64,000 bases of DNA, from the NCBI GenBank assembly GCA_002422395.1, contig DIUY01000009.1, forward strand, positions 124,306 through 188,305, in the 5' to 3' direction. The first letter of the stretch is position 1. Every line of letters starts with the position of its first letter. Source of the DNA: Methylococcaceae bacterium UBA6146 (GTDB lineage Bacteria; Pseudomonadota; Gammaproteobacteria; Methylococcales; Methylomonadaceae). The notes under the pieces are model-generated. The model saw only the letters and a list, made by a program, of their open reading frames with translations, was not told the origin of the DNA and made no database searches. Both the position numbers and the translations under genes were made by a program. Of this stretch, positions 42,604 through 52,855 are shown piece after piece.

Positions 42604-45395
42604 GCTTTTATTTTCTCCAATCCTTTTGTTTTAGAATAAGTTAATAAACCATTTTCTGACTGATGTTGCCCACTTTCTTGGTCTATCAATTGCATGGGTA
42701 AAAAGTAAATTTCATCCTTATCTGGCTTAGGTAAGTAAGATTTCCAGCTTTGCCTTGTTCCAAGAGAATGCCAATTTAAAACCTCCCAATACTGCCAATT
42801 TGCTAAAGAATTTAATAAAACCCCTTCTAAAGTAGCTAATTTTCCATCAATTCTAATGACTGGAATCACCGTCAAACTCATTTCTCCGTCACGAGTCAGC
42901 ATTGAAACTCTATCATCCTCATCAGATACAGGCGTAGTTTGGGAATTCATCATCGTATTAGCTGTGTAGCCTTTGCTTTCTTGCTCTTTATCGAATTCTT
43001 TATATGCTTTTTCTATTTTCTCCGGCTCATCACCCCAAGCCTCCTCACAATAAACCCTTTCAATCCAATCCCGATAAGCGGTATAGGTTTTCAAATCCTC
43101 TTGGTTTGATTTAAAGACAATTTCCTGATTTTTAAGCAATTGCTCTGTCCGCCATAAAGCCCGTAAATTTTGATAAACATAGTTGCCCGTATCTCCATAA
43201 ACCGCTTCCGTGGTCGGTATAATCACCACGCAGCGCGGCTGTTCAAAACCTGATGGTCGATTGCGTGAATGCCGATGTAGCCGTCCCAAACGCTGGAACA
43301 ATAAATCGACCGGACAAAGCTGGGTCAGCATCCAATCAAAATCCAAATCGAGGCTTTGCTCCACAACTTGGGTCGCCACCAAAATCCGCCCACCTTCTGC
43401 ACGGTGTGGTTCGTCTTTGCCGTAATAACGGCTAATGTCTTGCTCTATGTGTTGGCGGTCGATAAACCGGAACCGTGAATGGAACAAATCAATCGGTATC
43501 GTCGTTAATTCGGCGAGTTGTTTGGCGATATGCTGGGCATCAGCAACCAGATTGCAGAGCACGGCGACTTTCGCACCTTGTTCGGCGGCTTGGGCGATTT
43601 TTTCCAGTTGTTCGGTGGTTAAAATAAGCTGGTCGGCTGGCCAAGTTTCGACACTAACCACACGTTCGGCAGTCTGTTCGGATTCCGGCAATTTGAAGGG
43701 AAGAACTTGCTTGTCAGATGCATGGACGACTAAAGGATAAGCCGGACTTTGCTGTTCAGACGTAATACCCCAGCTTTGCAACAATTTGGCTTTTTGATGA
43801 TGCGGCAATGTTGCCGACAATAAAATAACGCTGCCAGCGGCTTGCTTTTGGCGTTCTAGCACCTTGGCCAATAGCCCGTACATGTAGGCATCGTAAGCGT
43901 GGACTTCGTCAACAATCAAAATACTTTTTTGAATGCCGAAACCTCGCACGAACTGATGGCGCACGGGCAATACCGATAACAAGACTTGGTCGATGGTGCA
44001 AACGCCAATCTGCCCTAGAAACGCCCGTTTTTTGCTTGCGCCCAGCCATTCGGAACATTGCACAGCGGCCTCTTCCGCGCCTTGGGCGGTCAATCGGCTG
44101 TTTGCCAGAATTTTTTCAAAATCAGAGTTCAATCTGCTTTTGCCATGCGCCAACACGACATTGGCACCGCCCTCAAACAATTTGTCGGCAACCTCTTGTA
44201 AACGCTTCAACATGGCGTTGGCTGTTGCTTGGGTGGGCAAAGCGAAGATAATACCGCCGCCAAAACTAGGTTCAGACGTCAATAATTTGGCGGCATACGC
44301 TAACGCGGTTTCGGTTTTGCCTGAACCCGTGGGGGCTTCGATGAGCGTTAAGCCTTGTGCCAGCGGGAATTGCTCGACCAGTATTTGTAGCCCTTGCGGC
44401 GTGTAGTTAGGGAATAATGCCGCCATGCCGCCTTGGCCTTTCACTTTTGCCAATAGGCCGAAAGCGTTTAGGGCGTTAGTAGCACACGGAAGGCGCGAGT
44501 CAAAATAAGCTTGTAAATCGGGTTCAATTGTCGCTTGATAAGGGAAGTATTCCGTTGATGAGCCTACCCAATCACAGACGCTACAAAATCCAGCCAACAT
44601 GGTAGGAAAGTTTTCCGGTATATCGTCAAACTTCAATCCCACGGGTTTCAAAAAGAGCTGTTTTAGGGTTTGTACCCATTCGATACGGGCTTGTCGGTCT
44701 TGCTGTTTTATATCTTCGCTTACTTGTGGTTCTCTCAATCGTTGATTGTTAGGAATGCAGCCATGATGGCCTGCTACTTGCTGAATCCAGTTCATTGCAT
44801 CATTTTCAACAATACAATTAAAACCATAATCGGCTACTTCTTTTTTAAACCATTCATAGCCGCTACCGCCATGATCGTATGGGTCTTTATAATCGAATTT
44901 CGCTTTAGTCAGAGCATAGTTTTCTGGCTGCAATTGCCCGATTGCTTCTGATGATTTCATCTGAAAACGAATATCGAATTTACCCAAATCATGCAGGCAG
45001 ATAAAAAACATCAGCCAAGCTTTGGCTTGGGCTTCCGTCTCCAATTGCGTGGATTGCGTAAATTGTTGACGCAGAGACGGGCTATTTACCCACCAAACAT
45101 CCGCTACCGCCGCCACATCCAAACAATGATAAGGCAGCAAGTGATAAGCGGCATAATCTGCTTGTTTGTATTCCCATTTTTCTTTTCCTGTTTTTTTGTC
45201 CTCCTTTTTTGCCCATTCGTCCAAGTCGCTTAAATGCAATTGGTTTTCAGATTTTTCAAGGCGTTTAGCCAACTGAGATTTAAATTGGCCAAAAATTTCA
45301 TTTTTATCCTGGCCAGTACAATACGCCACTTTAAGCGCGTCATTTTCAGCCTTGCCCCAATACGGGTGATACGGGTGATACAACGCATTTGTCAT
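42600..45395 (-). CDS. cas3: CRISPR nuclease-helicase Cas3
   Basis: 931 residues from the ATG at 45395 (AGGA 6-7 nt upstream), starting MTNALYHPYHPYWGK. The N-terminal HD nuclease shows YHCLDVAAV, LHDLGKFD and VAGHHG. The superfamily 2 helicase follows, with EAPTGSGKTETAL, VDEVHAYD, LLSATLP and QRLGRLHRH. It unwinds and degrades DNA marked by Cascade. It is the first gene of the operon, whose promoter should lie in 45396-45480. Confidence 0.97.
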   Translation of the reverse strand: MTNALYHPYHPYWGKAENDALKVAYCTGQDKNEIFGQFKSQLAKRLEKSENQLHLSDLDEWAKKEDKKTGKEKWEYKQADYAAYHLLPYHCLDVAAVADVWWVNSPSLRQQFTQSTQLETEAQAKAWLMFFICLHDLGKFDIRFQMKSSEAIGQLQPENYALTKAKFDYKDPYDHGGSGYEWFKKEVADYGFNCIVENDAMNWIQQVAGHHGCIPNNQRLREPQVSEDIKQQDRQARIEWVQTLKQLFLKPVGLKFDDIPENFPTMLAGFCSVCDWVGSSTEYFPYQATIEPDLQAYFDSRLPCATNALNAFGLLAKVKGQGGMAALFPNYTPQGLQILVEQFPLAQGLTLIEAPTGSGKTETALAYAAKLLTSEPSFGGGIIFALPTQATANAMLKRLQEVADKLFEGGANVVLAHGKSRLNSDFEKILANSRLTAQGAEEAAVQCSEWLGASKKRAFLGQIGVCTIDQVLLSVLPVRHQFVRGFGIQKSILIVDEVHAYDAYMYGLLAKVLERQKQAAGSVILLSATLPHHQKAKLLQSWGITSEQQSPAYPLVVHASDKQVLPFKLPESEQTAERVVSVETWPADQLILTTEQLEKIAQAAEQGAKVAVLCNLVADAQHIAKQLAELTTIPIDLFHSRFRFIDRQHIEQDISRYYGKDEPHRAEGGRILVATQVVEQSLDLDFDWMLTQLCPVDLLFQRLGRLHRHSRNRPSGFEQPRCVVIIPTTEAVYGDTGNYVYQNLRALWRTEQLLKNQEIVFKSNQEDLKTYTAYRDWIERVYCEEAWGDEPEKIEKAYKEFDKEQESKGYTANTMMNSQTTPVSDEDDRVSMLTRDGEMSLTVIPVIRIDGKLATLEGVLLNSLANWQYWEVLNWHSLGTRQSWKSYLPKPDKDEIYFLPMQLIDQESGQHQSENGLLTYSKTKGLEKIKA

Positions 45396-45552
45396 TTTCA
45401 GTCCTATATTTGTTGCTAATTTGGGCAATGTATACTTTGAACGGTCAGCTTTTCTATTTTAGGAATCAATCACTTAGCTTTAGCCCTGCGTCAAGCTGAA
45501 GGGTCGCCGCGAGCCGCATGGGACGGCTCTCGTGGGTTGGAAGGGTAGGGGG

Positions 45553-47013
45553 TTAAAATAAGCTATCCCACATCTTATCGACTTTTTTGATGATGTCGTC
45601 AGACATGGCGATGGTTCTGCCCCATTCCCTGTTGGTTTCGCCCGGCCATTTGTTGGTGGCGTCAAAACCGACTTTAGAGCCTAAACCGGACACGGGGGAG
45701 GCGAAATCCAAGTAATCAATCGGCGTGTTTTCTAATATCGTCAAGTCCCGGGCGGGATCCATGCGCGTGGTCATTGCCCAGATCACATCTTGCCAGTTGC
45801 GCACATCAACATCGTCATCGACGACAATCACAAACTTGGTGTACATAAACTGGCGCAAATAAGACCAGGTGCCCAGCATCACCCGTTTGGCGTGGCCGGC
45901 GTATTGTTTTTTCATGCTGATGACGGCCATGCGGTAGGAACAGCCTTCGGGGGGCAGGTAAAAATCGACAATTTCGGGGAATTGTTTTTGCAGGATAGGC
46001 ACGAACACTTCATTGAGGGCGACGCCCAAAATGGCGGGTTCATCGGGTGGCCTGCCGGTAAAAGTGCTGTGATAAATGGGCGCTTGGCGTTGGGTGATGC
46101 GCTCGATGGTAAACACAGGGAATTCATCGACTTCGTTGTAATAGCCGGTGTGGTCGCCAAACGGCCCTTCGGCGGCGGTTTCGCCCGGGTAGATAAAGCC
46201 CTCCAGGACAATTTCGGCGCTGGCGGGCACTTGCAGGTTGTTGCTTAGGCATTTGGCGACTTCGGTTTTGCTGCCGCGCAACAAACCGGCGAAGGCGTAT
46301 TCTGACAGCGAGTCGGGCACGGGGGTGACCGCCGCCAAGATGGTTGCCGGGTCAGCGCCTAGCGCTACGGCCACCGGAAAGGGTTGGCCAGGATGGGCTT
46401 GTTGCCATTCGCGAAAATCCAGCGCCCCGCCACGATGTGCCAACCAGCGCATAATCACTTTGTTTTTGCCAATGACTTGTTGGCGGTAAATGCCCAGGTT
46501 CTGGCGGTCTTTATGCGGGCCTTTGGTGATGACCAGCGGCCAAGTGATGAGTGGCCCGGCATCATCGGGCCAGCAGGTTTGGATGGGATAATCGCCCAAA
46601 TCAATCTCATCGCCAATCCGCACCAATTCCTGGCAGGGCGGTTCTTTAATGAGCTTAGGCGCCATATTTAGCACTTGCTTAAAAACGGGTATCTTTTCAA
46701 TGGCGTCCCGCATACCTTTGGGCGGTTCGGGTTCTTTTAAGTAAGCCAACAATTCGCCGATGCCGCGTAATTCGGTGACGGATTCGGCACCCATGCCCAT
46801 AGCGACACGGCGCGGTGTGCCAAACAAATTGGCCAGCACCGGAATGTTTGAGCCTAGCGGCGTTTCAAACAACAGTGCCGGGCCGCCTTGCTTTAACACG
46901 CGGTCGCAAATTTCCGTCATTTCCAGATGTGGGTTGACGGGTACGGTGATCCGTTTTAACTCACCTTGTTTTTCAAGCTGTTTGATGAAGTCGCGTAGGT
47001 CTTTGTATTGCAT
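45553..47013 (-). CDS. ubiD: 4-hydroxy-3-polyprenylbenzoate decarboxylase UbiD
   Basis: 486 residues from the ATG at 47013, starting MQYKDLRDFIKQLEKQGELK. It is a prenylated-FMN-dependent decarboxylase of ubiquinone synthesis. Family motifs are GPALLFETP, GIYRQQVIGKNKVIMRWLAHRGG and the EGPFGDHTGYY active-site segment. UbiX, which supplies the cofactor, is not in the window. The gap to cas3 (45396-45552) has a GAGCCG/CGGCTC hairpin but no gene. Confidence 0.95.
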   Translation of the reverse strand: MQYKDLRDFIKQLEKQGELKRITVPVNPHLEMTEICDRVLKQGGPALLFETPLGSNIPVLANLFGTPRRVAMGMGAESVTELRGIGELLAYLKEPEPPKGMRDAIEKIPVFKQVLNMAPKLIKEPPCQELVRIGDEIDLGDYPIQTCWPDDAGPLITWPLVITKGPHKDRQNLGIYRQQVIGKNKVIMRWLAHRGGALDFREWQQAHPGQPFPVAVALGADPATILAAVTPVPDSLSEYAFAGLLRGSKTEVAKCLSNNLQVPASAEIVLEGFIYPGETAAEGPFGDHTGYYNEVDEFPVFTIERITQRQAPIYHSTFTGRPPDEPAILGVALNEVFVPILQKQFPEIVDFYLPPEGCSYRMAVISMKKQYAGHAKRVMLGTWSYLRQFMYTKFVIVVDDDVDVRNWQDVIWAMTTRMDPARDLTILENTPIDYLDFASPVSGLGSKVGFDATNKWPGETNREWGRTIAMSDDIIKKVDKMWDSLF

Positions 47014-47171
47014 AGTCTTGTGTTTGTGATGGGAAATAGGGGGGTGGGGCTTATTGCAGATACGCTGCAACTGCACGGTGGCGGGAGTTTAATACAAACT
47101 AAGCGATTAAATCCTAGAAAAATGTGTGCGGCACGTTACCGGATTAAGATCTGGCAGGTTTCAAAAATCTG

Positions 47172-47385
47172 GGTAGTTGTAAAAATGGTACTGCTATTTT
47201 GGGATAGTGGGTTAAATGTGGTGGTTGGAGTACAAGCCTTGGCCTGTACAGAGGCAAACCCAGGTTTGCACTCCCGCTTATCAACGTGCAACTACAGATT
47301 TAACCCACCACCCTGCTATTTTGGAAGCAAAAAACAGGTTTTTTGACACCGCTGCCACTTAAGCATTTGAATGTTTACCACTACC
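47172..47385. repeat. MITE-B copy 3, interrupted by MITE-A
   Basis: The halves 47172-47202 and 47313-47385 together match the reverse orientation of the 22312 copy, from GGTAGTTGTAAAAATGG to GTTTACCACTACC. Flanking octamers AAAATCTG and AAAATCAG (7 of 8) look like an 8-bp target duplication. It lies upstream of the divergent ubiD and AlbA_2 genes. Confidence 0.88.
47203..47312. repeat. MITE-A copy 4, nested inside MITE-B
   Basis: 110 bp from GATAGTGGGTTAAATG to TTTAACCCACCACC. The 12 bp CTGCTATTTTGG occur on both sides (47191-47202 and 47313-47324) and only once in uninterrupted MITE-B copies, so they record the insertion. Confidence 0.92.
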
Positions 47386-47528
47386 AAAATCAGGGTGTTG
47401 GCTACCGCTTTTTGGCCAAACCTTCGGTTTTCTGTCCCGCCACGGCCTTAAGAACCTGTACAATTATTGTGGGGGGCGGCCTTCCCGTCCGTGATAATTA
47501 CTTACTTTCCCTATAATTACACAACATA

Positions 47529-48353
47529 ATGAAAAGATTCTTTTTACTGGTTATTGTGATCTGGCGCCAACAATTAAAGCTTTTAGTCACCGCAGCGTTT
47601 ATTGGCGCAATTATCGGGGTGTTTGTGTTGGCGCCAAGTTATGACTATATCAATGCCCGCGAGCAGACGGCAGACCCGCTGTCATCACTTGGGTATGTGT
47701 TCAGTCAGGTCAAAGATATGCTGACGGGACGAATTTCCTATAATGATCTGATGTTAATCACGTTTTATGCAGAAATCGGGGCGATGATTGGCGTGTTATC
47801 GCTGGTTTTGTATAAAGTCATACATAAACGGTTTGCCCATATAGACCGCTTAAAATTGGAACTGGACAAGGATTTGCCGTCGATTATCAGGCAGGGCGAA
47901 GGCCCATATTTGGAGTTTAAATCGTCGTTGCGTTGGGATATGGCCGAATCACGCATTAACCGCTCATTGGAGGGCGTCATTTTAAAAACGTTGGCGGGAT
48001 TTTTTAACAGCTATATTGGCGGGACATTGCTGATTGGCGTTGCTGACAACGGTGAGATTATCGGCTTGGAAAAAGATTACCAGACCTTAAAAAAACCGGA
48101 TCAGGACGGCTTTGAGCAGTCATTGATGACGGCCATATCGGCACATCTGGGCGCCGATCTTTGCCCTTTTGTCCACGTCCTGTTCCATGTTGTTGACAAT
48201 AACGACGTTTGCCGGCTTATCGTTTCGCCCGCCAACAGGCCGGTGTTTTTAGAGCATGGCAACACGCCCAAATTCTATGTCAGGACGGGCGGCGCGACGC
48301 GTGATCTGAATATTAAAGAAGCATTGGGCTATGTGTCCAAACGCTGGAAGTGA
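47529..48353 (+). CDS. Membrane protein with a cytoplasmic AlbA_2 (Schlafen-type) domain
   Basis: 274 residues. Two membrane segments (about residues 15-37 and 77-95) precede a soluble domain that shows the AlbA_2 pattern: EGPYLEFKSSLRWD, LKTLAGFFNSYIGGTLLIGVADNGEIIGL and KFYVRTGGATRDL. AlbA_2 domains are often regulatory nucleic-acid-binding modules; the substrate here is unknown. No ribosome site is obvious at the ATG. It stands alone. Confidence 0.75.
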   Translation: MKRFFLLVIVIWRQQLKLLVTAAFIGAIIGVFVLAPSYDYINAREQTADPLSSLGYVFSQVKDMLTGRISYNDLMLITFYAEIGAMIGVLSLVLYKVIHKRFAHIDRLKLELDKDLPSIIRQGEGPYLEFKSSLRWDMAESRINRSLEGVILKTLAGFFNSYIGGTLLIGVADNGEIIGLEKDYQTLKKPDQDGFEQSLMTAISAHLGADLCPFVHVLFHVVDNNDVCRLIVSPANRPVFLEHGNTPKFYVRTGGATRDLNIKEALGYVSKRWK

Positions 48354-48508
48354 GACGTTATAAGTGGGCAATCATAAATTCTTTAACCCAACTATCGTAG
48401 GGGTGGCCACTTAAACCTAAGCTGAAAATGGCTGATTGACGCCTGGGCAAATATAATCCATAATTTTTGTGTGGTTAAATTAAAATTATAAATAATGAGG
48501 AGAGTATT

Positions 48509-48907
48509 ATGTCTTTGATAACTTGGACAGCCAACCAATACGGCACCAATGTCGGTTTTGCCGATGAAGAGCACCAAATTTTATTTGCCAAACTTAATAA
48601 ATTATATGATCTGGCAACGGGCGGTGCCGAGCGTTCAGCCGTGGGCACGCAATTGGATGATTTGATCGCCTATGTCGTGGATCATTTTGCCCACGAAGAA
48701 AAAGAAATGCAGGCTAAAGGCTTTGATGGCTATCCGGCACATAAAATGGAACATGATGCGCTGGTTGGCATTTGCGCAGGTTTACAAACAAAATTCCATG
48801 CCGGTGAAGCAGATGTCACTGAAGAGGTCGGGCAAATGGTTAAAGGCTGGTTAGATAGCCACATCCCTACCTTTGATATGGCTTATGCCGGCGCGTTGAA
48901 TAGTTAA
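48509..48907 (+). CDS. Bacteriohemerythrin
   Basis: 132 residues with the di-iron ligand pattern of oxygen-binding hemerythrin: DEEHQILF, VVDHFAHEEKEM, PAHKMEHDAL and SHIPTFD. A GAGGAG site lies about 7 nt before the ATG, and a terminator follows. In methanotrophs such proteins have been linked to oxygen supply for particulate methane monooxygenase; that role is inferred here. Single-gene unit. Confidence 0.95.
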   Translation: MSLITWTANQYGTNVGFADEEHQILFAKLNKLYDLATGGAERSAVGTQLDDLIAYVVDHFAHEEKEMQAKGFDGYPAHKMEHDALVGICAGLQTKFHAGEADVTEEVGQMVKGWLDSHIPTFDMAYAGALNS

Positions 48908-48936
48908 TCGCTACGTTGTAGTTGCGGCAAATAAAT

Positions 48937-48964
48937 AAAAGGGCGGTCATTCCGCCCTTTTTTA
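48937..48964 (+). terminator. Terminator after bacteriohemerythrin
   Basis: GGGCGG (48941-48946) pairs with CCGCCC (48952-48957), extended by A/T pairs and followed by seven T residues. It lies 30 bp after the stop codon. Confidence 0.85.
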
Positions 48965-49129
48965 TGGGTTGTCAGTATTGTCAATCAAAGGTTAATCCTG
49001 CACCCCATCTGCTCATTTATAGGGCAGGAACAGCTTATTATTTTGAGCGGCGTAGCCGCTTTTAAAATACGATCTAAGGTATTATAGTCGGTTAACTTTT
49101 ATCATTCTTGACCCCACTAAAGCCGCTTC

Positions 49130-52100
49130 ATGTCCCCCGAATTTGTCCATTTAAGATTGCACACCGAATTTTCCCTAGTTGACGGAATTGTAAAAATCAA
49201 ACCACTGGTCAAGCGTTTGGCAGAGCTTAATATGCCGGCGGTTGCCGTCACTGACCACGCCAATTTATTTTCTTTGGTCAAGTTTTATAAAGCCGCAAGC
49301 GGGCAGGGCATCAAACCGGTGGTCGGCGCCGATGTGCTGGTGTTTAATCCCGAAGAACCGGCAACGCCTTACCGGTTGACCTTGTTGGTCAATCATCAAC
49401 AAGGCTATATCGCTTTAACGGAACTGATTTCCAAAGCTTATCAGGAAGGCCAGCATCAAGGGGTGCCGATGCTGCAACGCGAGTGGCTGGAACAAAACCA
49501 TCATGGCCTGATTGCTTTGTCCGGCGCAATGGCCGGTGATATAGGCAAAGCGTTGCTGGCCGAAAACACCGAAGCCGCAAAGCAACTGGCGGGTTACTGG
49601 AGCGCTTTATTTGCGCAAAGCTTTTATCTGGAGCTGCAACGGGTCGGCAAGCCGGATGAAGAACGCTATATTGCCGCCGCCGTCGAACTTGCCCTGGCTA
49701 TGGATTTGCCGGTTGTCGCGACTAACGATGTCCGTTTTTTGTATCGGGAAGATTTTGCCGCCCATGAGGTGCGTGTTTGTATTAATCAGGGACGGGTGCT
49801 TGATGACAACCGACGTCCCAAAGACTACACCGAACAGCAATATTTGCGCAGTAGCGAAGAAATGCAGGCATTGTTTGCCGACATACCTGAAGCGCTGGCA
49901 AACAGCGTGGAAATTGCCAAACGCTGTAATTTAACCCTGACGTTAGGGGAAAACTTCTTGCCCGATTATCCCGTACCGCCGGGCATGACACTGGCCGGAC
50001 TGATGGCGGATGAAGCCCGCAAGGGTCTGGATGAGCGCTTGCTACAGTACCCTGCGGTCGGCAAAGGTTCGGATGCCGAAAACCGCGTGGCGTATTATGA
50101 GCGCTTGGACACTGAGCTTAAGGTCATTAACGCGATGGGCTTTCCCGGTTATTTCATGATTGTCGCGGACTTTATCCAATGGGCCAAAAACAATGGGATT
50201 CCGGTAGGGCCAGGGCGGGGTTCGGGTGCGGGGTCGCTGGTGGCTTACGCGCTAAAAATCACCGATTTGGACCCGATTGAATTTGATTTGCTGTTCGAGC
50301 GGTTTTTAAATCCTGAACGGGTTTCGATGCCCGACTTTGATATTGACTTCTGCATGGACCGCCGCGATGAAGTCATCAATTATGTTGCCGAGCATTATGG
50401 CCGCGACCATGTTGCCCAGATCATCACCTACGGTTCTATGGCGGCCAAGGCGGTGATCCGTGATGTCGGGCGGGTGCTGGGGTTTTCTTATGGTTTTGTT
50501 GACCGTCTTGCCAAGCTGATTCCGTTTGAAATCGGCATGACGTTGACCAAGGCGTTAAACGACAGCCCTGACCTTAAACAGCTTTATGACAACGAGGAAG
50601 AGGTTAGGTCGCTGATTGATATGGCGATGTCATTGGAAGGGACGGCGCGTAATGCCGGAAAACATGCCGGTGGTGTGGTGATTTCGCCGACCAAGCTGAC
50701 CGATTTTACGCCGTTGTACTGCGAACAAGGCGGCGGCAATTTGGTCACGCAGTTTGACAAGGACGATGTGGAAGCCGTCGGCCTGGTCAAGTTTGACTTT
50801 TTGGGTTTGCGGACGCTGACGATTATTGACTGGGCCTTGCAGACCATAAACCGTAAAAATGGCCAAACCGGCGTGCCGCTGGTGGATATAACCAAAATTC
50901 CCCGCGATGACGCCAAAAGCTACGAGTTGTTAAAAAATGCCCGCACCACGGCAGTTTTCCAGCTTGAATCACGGGGCATGAAGGAGCTGATTAAAAAGCT
51001 CAAGCCGGACTGCTTTGACGATATTATCGCCTTGGTGGCGTTGTTCCGTCCCGGGCCGTTGGAATCAGGCATGGTCGATGACTACATCAATGTCAAGCAC
51101 GGTGCTAAAGCTGAATATGCGCATCCCTTGTTGGAGCCGATTCTCAAACCGACCAACGGCGTTATTTTGTACCAAGAGCAGGTGATGCAAATTGCCCGTG
51201 AGTTGGCGCTATATACGCTAGGCGGGGCGGACATGCTGCGCCGGGCGATGGGTAAGAAAAAACCGGAGGAAATGGCCAAGGAGCGGGATAAGTTTACCGT
51301 CGGGGCGATAGAAAATAAGGTGGACGAAAAAATCGCCACTTACGTGTTCGACTTAATGGAGAAATTCGCCGGCTACGGTTTTAACAAATCGCATTCGGCG
51401 GCGTATGCGCTGGTTGCTTACCAAACGGCCTGGCTGAAAGCGCATTATCCGGCGGCTTTCATGGCGGCGGTGTTGTCGTCAGATATGGACAACACGGATA
51501 AAGTGGTGGTGCTGATAGAGGAATGCCGGCAAATGAAGCTGGTTATTTGCCCGCCCGCGATCAACATATCGGAACATAAGTTTACGGTTAATGACGCCAA
51601 CGAGATTGTTTATGGCTTAGGCGCGATCAAGGGCGTCGGTGAGTCGGCTGTTGAAGAAGTCATCATTAACGAAAGAAATCAAAATGGCCTATTTTTAGGG
51701 TTGTACGATTTATGCAAGCGCGTCGATTTAAGGAAAGTCAACCGGCGGGTGTTGGAGGCTTTAATCAAAGCTGGTGCGTTTGATGAGTTCAATCGCTGCC
51801 GCGCCAGTCATCTTGCCGAGCTTCCCGTTGCGTTAAAAGTCGCCGAACAACACGGGAAAATGGCGCAAACCGGGCAAAACGATTTGTTTGGGTTATCGGT
51901 TAACACGGCTGTGGATATGGAGGTGGCCACCGATACCGACGCTTATTCGACGGTGGTGGAACCTTGGTCAGAAAATGAGCGTTTAGATGCCGAAAAATCA
52001 ATCTTGGGCTTGTATCTTACCGGTCACCCTATTACCCAATACGAACCTGAATTAAAGCAATTCACTAATGGCAGCATAGCCAGCTTGCTGGAGACTGTGG

Positions 52101-52636
52101 AACGCTCACGCGGTAACATCACGGCACGGGTTGCCGGTCTAGTGGTGGATGTGCGCACCCGCCAGACCAAAAACGGTAAAACGATGGGTTTTGCGACACT
52201 TGACGATAGGACCGCAAGGCTTGAGTGCGCAGCCTTTGGCGATATATACGATCAATACCGGGGTATTTTTGTCCGCGATAAGTTGCTGATTGCTGAAGGT
52301 GCGGTGGCGGTTGACAGTTTTTCCGGTGCGTTGCGCTTAACGGTGGAAAAACTTTATGACATTGGCCAGGCCAGGGAAGCTTTTGCACGGGCTATCCACT
52401 TAACTTGGGCGGCAACGGAAAATGCCCGGCACACCCGTGTTTTTGTGAAGCAGTTGGAAGCCGTTTTGCTGCCTTTCAGGGGTGGTAACTGCCCTGTCGA
52501 TATTGATTACAGCTCACAGTTTGCCAAGGCAAGCCTACGGTTTGGCGATGACTGGCGGGTACACCCTGATGATGAGTTGATAAGCAGGTTGCAGGCTTTG
52601 CCGGAAATTGCTGCGGTGGTGGTTAAATATCGCTAA
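49130..52636 (+). CDS. dnaE: DNA polymerase III alpha subunit
   Basis: 1168 residues, the normal size. The N-terminal PHP domain starts FVHLRLHTEFSLVDG. The polymerase catalytic motif PDFDIDFCMDRRDEVI supplies the acidic residues, with a GPGRGSGAGSLVAYAL finger motif before it. The helix-hairpin-helix and OB domains follow. It is the replicative polymerase. The 222-bp region upstream shows no gene. Confidence 0.98.
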   Translation: MSPEFVHLRLHTEFSLVDGIVKIKPLVKRLAELNMPAVAVTDHANLFSLVKFYKAASGQGIKPVVGADVLVFNPEEPATPYRLTLLVNHQQGYIALTELISKAYQEGQHQGVPMLQREWLEQNHHGLIALSGAMAGDIGKALLAENTEAAKQLAGYWSALFAQSFYLELQRVGKPDEERYIAAAVELALAMDLPVVATNDVRFLYREDFAAHEVRVCINQGRVLDDNRRPKDYTEQQYLRSSEEMQALFADIPEALANSVEIAKRCNLTLTLGENFLPDYPVPPGMTLAGLMADEARKGLDERLLQYPAVGKGSDAENRVAYYERLDTELKVINAMGFPGYFMIVADFIQWAKNNGIPVGPGRGSGAGSLVAYALKITDLDPIEFDLLFERFLNPERVSMPDFDIDFCMDRRDEVINYVAEHYGRDHVAQIITYGSMAAKAVIRDVGRVLGFSYGFVDRLAKLIPFEIGMTLTKALNDSPDLKQLYDNEEEVRSLIDMAMSLEGTARNAGKHAGGVVISPTKLTDFTPLYCEQGGGNLVTQFDKDDVEAVGLVKFDFLGLRTLTIIDWALQTINRKNGQTGVPLVDITKIPRDDAKSYELLKNARTTAVFQLESRGMKELIKKLKPDCFDDIIALVALFRPGPLESGMVDDYINVKHGAKAEYAHPLLEPILKPTNGVILYQEQVMQIARELALYTLGGADMLRRAMGKKKPEEMAKERDKFTVGAIENKVDEKIATYVFDLMEKFAGYGFNKSHSAAYALVAYQTAWLKAHYPAAFMAAVLSSDMDNTDKVVVLIEECRQMKLVICPPAINISEHKFTVNDANEIVYGLGAIKGVGESAVEEVIINERNQNGLFLGLYDLCKRVDLRKVNRRVLEALIKAGAFDEFNRCRASHLAELPVALKVAEQHGKMAQTGQNDLFGLSVNTAVDMEVATDTDAYSTVVEPWSENERLDAEKSILGLYLTGHPITQYEPELKQFTNGSIASLLETVERSRGNITARVAGLVVDVRTRQTKNGKTMGFATLDDRTARLECAAFGDIYDQYRGIFVRDKLLIAEGAVAVDSFSGALRLTVEKLYDIGQAREAFARAIHLTWAATENARHTRVFVKQLEAVLLPFRGGNCPVDIDYSSQFAKASLRFGDDWRVHPDDELISRLQALPEIAAVVVKYR

Positions 52637-52699
52637 AAGCGGTCTTGTAGGATGATGTCTGGCCGTCCCTACAAAGTCTAAGGGGATGCCTATGAAAAT

Positions 52700-52815
52700 A
52701 GTTCTCCGGTAAAATTTTCCGCTCGTGCTGGGCTTTGTCGAAGGACGGGCGAAAAATCCAGGATAATGCGCCCACCCGTTCGTGCTGAGCTTGTCGAAGC
52801 ATAAGCGGGTGGACG
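52700..52815. repeat. Dispersed repeats between dnaE and rne
   Basis: Two degenerate copies of the GCTCGTGCTGGGCTTTGTCG / GTTCGTGCTGAGCTTGTCG motif lie head to tail in the 219-bp gap between the two convergent genes. Related to the copy at 15983. Confidence 0.6.
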
Positions 52816-52855
52816 TGCGTTAAGGGCAGTTATTTTTGACGGAATCCTAACCGCA

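Noticed and set aside
45480..45545. GAGCCG/CGGCTC hairpin as terminator of ubiD or promoter of cas3
   Set aside because: No T tract on the ubiD strand and no clear promoter boxes; left as an unexplained small hairpin.
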